A DNA stretch of 64,000 nucleotides, from positions 34,678,899 through 34,742,898 of the forward strand of contig OX365951.1 in NCBI GenBank assembly GCA_947247005.1, read 5' to 3'. The notes under the pieces are model-generated. The model saw only the letters and a list, made by a program, of their open reading frames with translations, was not told the origin of the DNA and made no database searches. Origin of the DNA: Spisula solida (lineage: Eukaryota > Mollusca > Bivalvia > Venerida > Mactridae). A program made the translations under genes and the position numbers. Shown here in pieces: positions 61,140 through 64,000 of this stretch. Positions within the stretch are counted from its first letter, which is position 1; each line of letters begins with the position of its first letter.

Positions 61140-62799
61140 TGTTTATATAAAGTACAACGTAAGATCTCAGTGCGTTTCCCAGGCCTCATGATACATCAAA
61201 TGAGATTTTCAAGTTGATGACGGATTTAAGACGTGCTAAAGTTTAATTTTACAAGTTTTATCGCCCAGGAAATATAACATAGGCGACATTGTTACATTTT
61301 AAGCCTTTATTAATCCAAGGACGGCTCGTTAATTGAATAGAATTACGCGAGGGGTTAATCATGTAATCGAAAGCGCTGTTCAGTAAATCGGTAAAATTTG
61401 CGCTGGTTGAATCAAAAGTATAACCACACACTATTATGTTTTCAAGTAGCAGTGAGTGTCAGTTGGAGATGCAAGCTCACGATCTGATAAAATGATACAA
61501 TGTGTATAAAAGAGAATTGTAAATAGAGAAAGTCATTGACTAGTTATTTAACAAATTTAGCAATAGATGAACATGTTGTTAACTTTTAGTGCAGGGTGTG
61601 ATAGGCTTAGGCCGGTATTCCATGCGCACGCGTCAGTGGTCCGCGTTCCGAATTCTGATACGGATACCCTACTCCATGTATCCGCCTTATATGCGTATTA
61701 TAAAGTTTATATCCGGTATATTGAAGTACCTAACGCAATATGATATCCGGTCTAGAGAGCGTATTTGACGTCAGGACGTTTATTTATCTTGGCCAACATA
61801 TGAACGGATATAGACATAGCATGTTACGAATGTTAACCGAATTCAATCAAATTACATTCGCCACCTCACCGGGGCATCCTAGGCAGTCATTATATAAGGC
61901 TTATTTTAGACTCCTTGGGCGGTTTATACTATTTTTCATTTGGTACTAATGGGTCTTTGTGAATGCGCTGTGTCATGCATTGTGTATACTATTATTCCGT
62001 ACATGGTAACAGTAAATCTTAGAAAAGTAAAAGAACGCAAATATAAAAACATGTACATGTATAACAAATGTAACTATGTAAAGGTGTAATGCGTGTTTTG
62101 TGTTTACAGTATAGGTCTGATATTTTACTACACAGTGACAATGTTGTGATTATAGTATTAACAAACACCGGAGATTGTAGAAACTATTGTTTTACATTTG
62201 TACTAAAAATTGTAACATGTTCAGAGTTGTTCTCTCTTGAGCAACAACTTCAACAGTATTGATTAACAAATTTGTGTAAATATGATATTTTTACCGCGGC
62301 GACTCTTCCAGCATGTGAGATTTAAACTTATAAACGCAAATGTATTATCGGCTACATATGACCAAAATAGTTAAATAATTGACAGAACTTTGTTTTCACT
62401 CAGCCAACGCATATCACAAAATGTAGAGAATCGCAAAAACTGGCGACTTTACGTTGTGTTCTGCTAAATCTCAAAACTTGATATTTATTTCAGTTTTTGC
62501 TGGCCAGATGTTTCACAGACGTTTTATATACAAATACCTTCTCCCGGCATGTGCACCTTGACAGATAAAAGTAACAATGATATAAGTAAGCGTGGCAAGA
62601 ATTACAGAAAAAATGCCCATTACGTTGAGCTCCCTCACACACTCATACCGAAACCTGTATGATTTGATATCGTCAGCGACATTTACGTTTCATGTACTCA
62701 CACAGACGAGATGATTATAGAACAACGCGCTGTTGTGACATACTGCTGTGGAACATTACAACTTCACGTGTAGTGCTACAGAACAGTGCAATCCTCGCG

Positions 62800-63130
62800 G
62801 CGACAGTACCATACCTCGGTATTACGAACAGAACAATGTAACAGTACCGTACCCCGGTACAGCGAACATTACAATGAGACGGTATCGTACCTCGGTACTG
62901 CGAACAGTACAATGTGACGGTACCGTACCTCGTTACTACCAACTGTTCTATTTTACGGTCACGTACATCGGTTCTACGAATATTACTATTTCGTCGTATC
63001 GTACCACGGTACTACGAACAGCGCAATGTGACGATACCGTACCGTGGTACTACGAAATATACGTATAACGGTACAGTACCACGATACTAGTACAGTCACG
63101 TACAATACGAGGGTACTACGAAACAGTACG
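62800..63130 (+). repeat. 38-bp GTAC-rich satellite array, R3 (~8 units)
   Basis: Units start near 62818, 62856, 62894, 62931, 62970, 63008, 63046 and 63083. They are more diverged from each other than in R1. Frames at 62715-62942 (-), 62748-63068 (+), 62986-63231 (-) and 63044-63235 (+) all overlap the array and are repeat by-products. Confidence 0.93.
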
Positions 63131-63489
63131 ACGATACATTGCGTTAATACATCATGCAATTTTATTACATTGTCCTTGTCATGTCGTACAATACTTTTGT
63201 CAGGTATGTACTTCTGTAAACAACACAACACATAATTTCACATCCAAATTTCATGTTGCCATGAGGTATGTAACTTATCATTGTATTTATTAAGACAATT
63301 TAAATTATTTCAAATTGCCATTCTTTAGCAAGTATTTGTATCGACTTGTGAGGGCAGGAAGTCAATAACAGACATCATTAACATACCGATTAGATACTCC
63401 GCCAAGGAAATTAATTAACAAAAGATGTACGACGGTATCTGTATTATTCATAATGACATTGATTTGACGTTGTAAACAACGTAGCGGGT

Positions 63490-64000
63490 ATCAAATAGAG
63501 AAACTCGGGTCACTTTCCGGTGAGAACAATGTTATCAGGCGAGGTGATATCGTCCGAGTGGCGAGCCTTTGGCGAGTCACCCCGGACGATATTGCCGAGT
63601 CTGATAACATTGTTCGATCCGGACAGTGACCCGAGTTTCTATTTATCATGCAACCAGCAACACGGAACAAGTAAGGGGCGTAATTCCTCATATTTTAAAG
63701 TTACAACCGAGTTGTGGGTTTTAGTAGATCCAGTAAACCCGCCAATTAACACAATTAAATGTGCTTCCGCGACACAAAATATGTCTCAATTCTACGCTGC
63801 TTAACAAAAGAAATATTAAAAAAATAAAATATTTCAATTATATTCAGAAAGGGAAATCTTAGTTAATGGTATTACCAAATAACTACATTGTGTCATAATA
63901 GTAGAATAAAATTTAGCTCATGAATTTATGAAGTTTTTTTAATGAATCATCAATGACGTACGTGTATGAACAAGGTCGTTTACTACGTCATAAATCCTTC
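63490..64000. mobile_element. Insertion starting with a ~75-bp-arm hairpin, runs off the window
   Basis: The left arm (63490-63565) starts 'aaatagagaaactcgggtca' and contains 'aacaatgttatcag'. The right arm (about 63572-63649) carries the complement, ending 'gacccgagtttctatttatc'. They pair across a loop near 'cctttgg' with some mismatches. R1 and R2 continue at this point with 'caaggaatttatcg' and equivalents, which do not reappear before 64000. The insertion is therefore longer than the hairpin. The frames 63491-63691 (-) and 63520-63804 (+) pass through the arms. The remaining sequence to the edge is AT-rich with no recognised gene. Confidence 0.65.

Larger units (their letters stand above)
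52975..64000 (+). repeat. R3, third copy of the tandem unit (incomplete)
   Basis: R3 is collinear with R1 and R2 from 'atggtcatcttttattttta' on. Compared with them it has a large deletion at about 59297 (about 1 kb of R1/R2 sequence missing), another at about 60614, and a replacement at about 60690-61139. It carries the expanded 59-bp and 35-bp arrays. Unit homology stops at about 63490, where a hairpin-led insertion begins and runs to the window edge. Confidence 0.87.

Noticed and set aside
1..64000. CRISPR arrays, rRNA genes, prokaryotic operons or viral genes
   Set aside because: No spacer-repeat architecture, no rRNA-like sequence, no clustered long ORFs and no capsid, polymerase or integrase motifs were seen in the translated frames.

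Overview
The window looks like intergenic DNA from a bivalve mollusc genome. It is AT-rich and eukaryotic in texture. It has no convincing protein-coding gene, rRNA gene, intact tRNA gene, bacterial operon or CRISPR array. The bivalve assignment rests on recognised repeat styles: the element with 'gggagataattt', 'ctgggccataaagagttatgg' and 'ggacggacgga' motifs that ends in 'cgccttcggcggggg' (7378-7893), a MITE-like family beginning 'tttttcgaggga' and ending 'atatgtgattttacag', tRNA-headed SINEs, and fold-back elements with 'gctcggcagagcctcgca' loops. No species is claimed.

Layout. (1) 1-6605 is block A, repeated in shorter and diverged form as A' at 15828-20008, an offset of about 15.8 kb. 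(2) 6606-15827 is single-copy in the window and carries dispersed repeats, two strong hairpin loci (9000-9083, 9340-9490) and short tandem duplications, with no supported gene. (3) From about 20915 to the right edge there are three head-to-tail copies of one 15-17 kb unit: R1 (about 20915-36279), R2 (about 36280-52974) and R3 (about 52975 to beyond 64000, with large internal deletions). The copies are collinear and clearly alignable by eye. Each has private insertions, deletions and array expansions.

The copies act as internal controls for one another, because an insertion in one copy can be compared with the empty site in the others. The clearest case is a 912-bp hAT-type non-autonomous element (23338-24249). 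It has terminal inverted repeats, an 8-bp target duplication ATACCAAC and an intact empty site in R3. The same comparison exposes a SINE and fold-back cluster in R2 (36813-38560), a tRNA-headed SINE in R2 (45130-45270), a TIR element in R2 (51674-51881), and a deletion in R3 that created the longest ORF in the window (59136-59660). Several short arrays differ in copy number between units: a 38-bp GTAC-rich array (15, 6 and about 8 units), an 11-bp array (3 and 11 units, deleted in R3), a 59-bp array (1 unit in R2, 13 in R3), a 35-bp array (1 in R1, 7 in R3) and a poly-G tract (22 G in R1, 4 in R2).

No genes can be shown to work together here. Open reading frames are short, mostly broken between unit copies, or by-products of tandem repeats. 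A few islands inside the units look better conserved than their surroundings (about 25380-25580, 31970-32260, 33650-33830 and their counterparts) and are the most plausible places for a functional or recently functional sequence. Boundaries marked approximate were set by eye, without alignment software.
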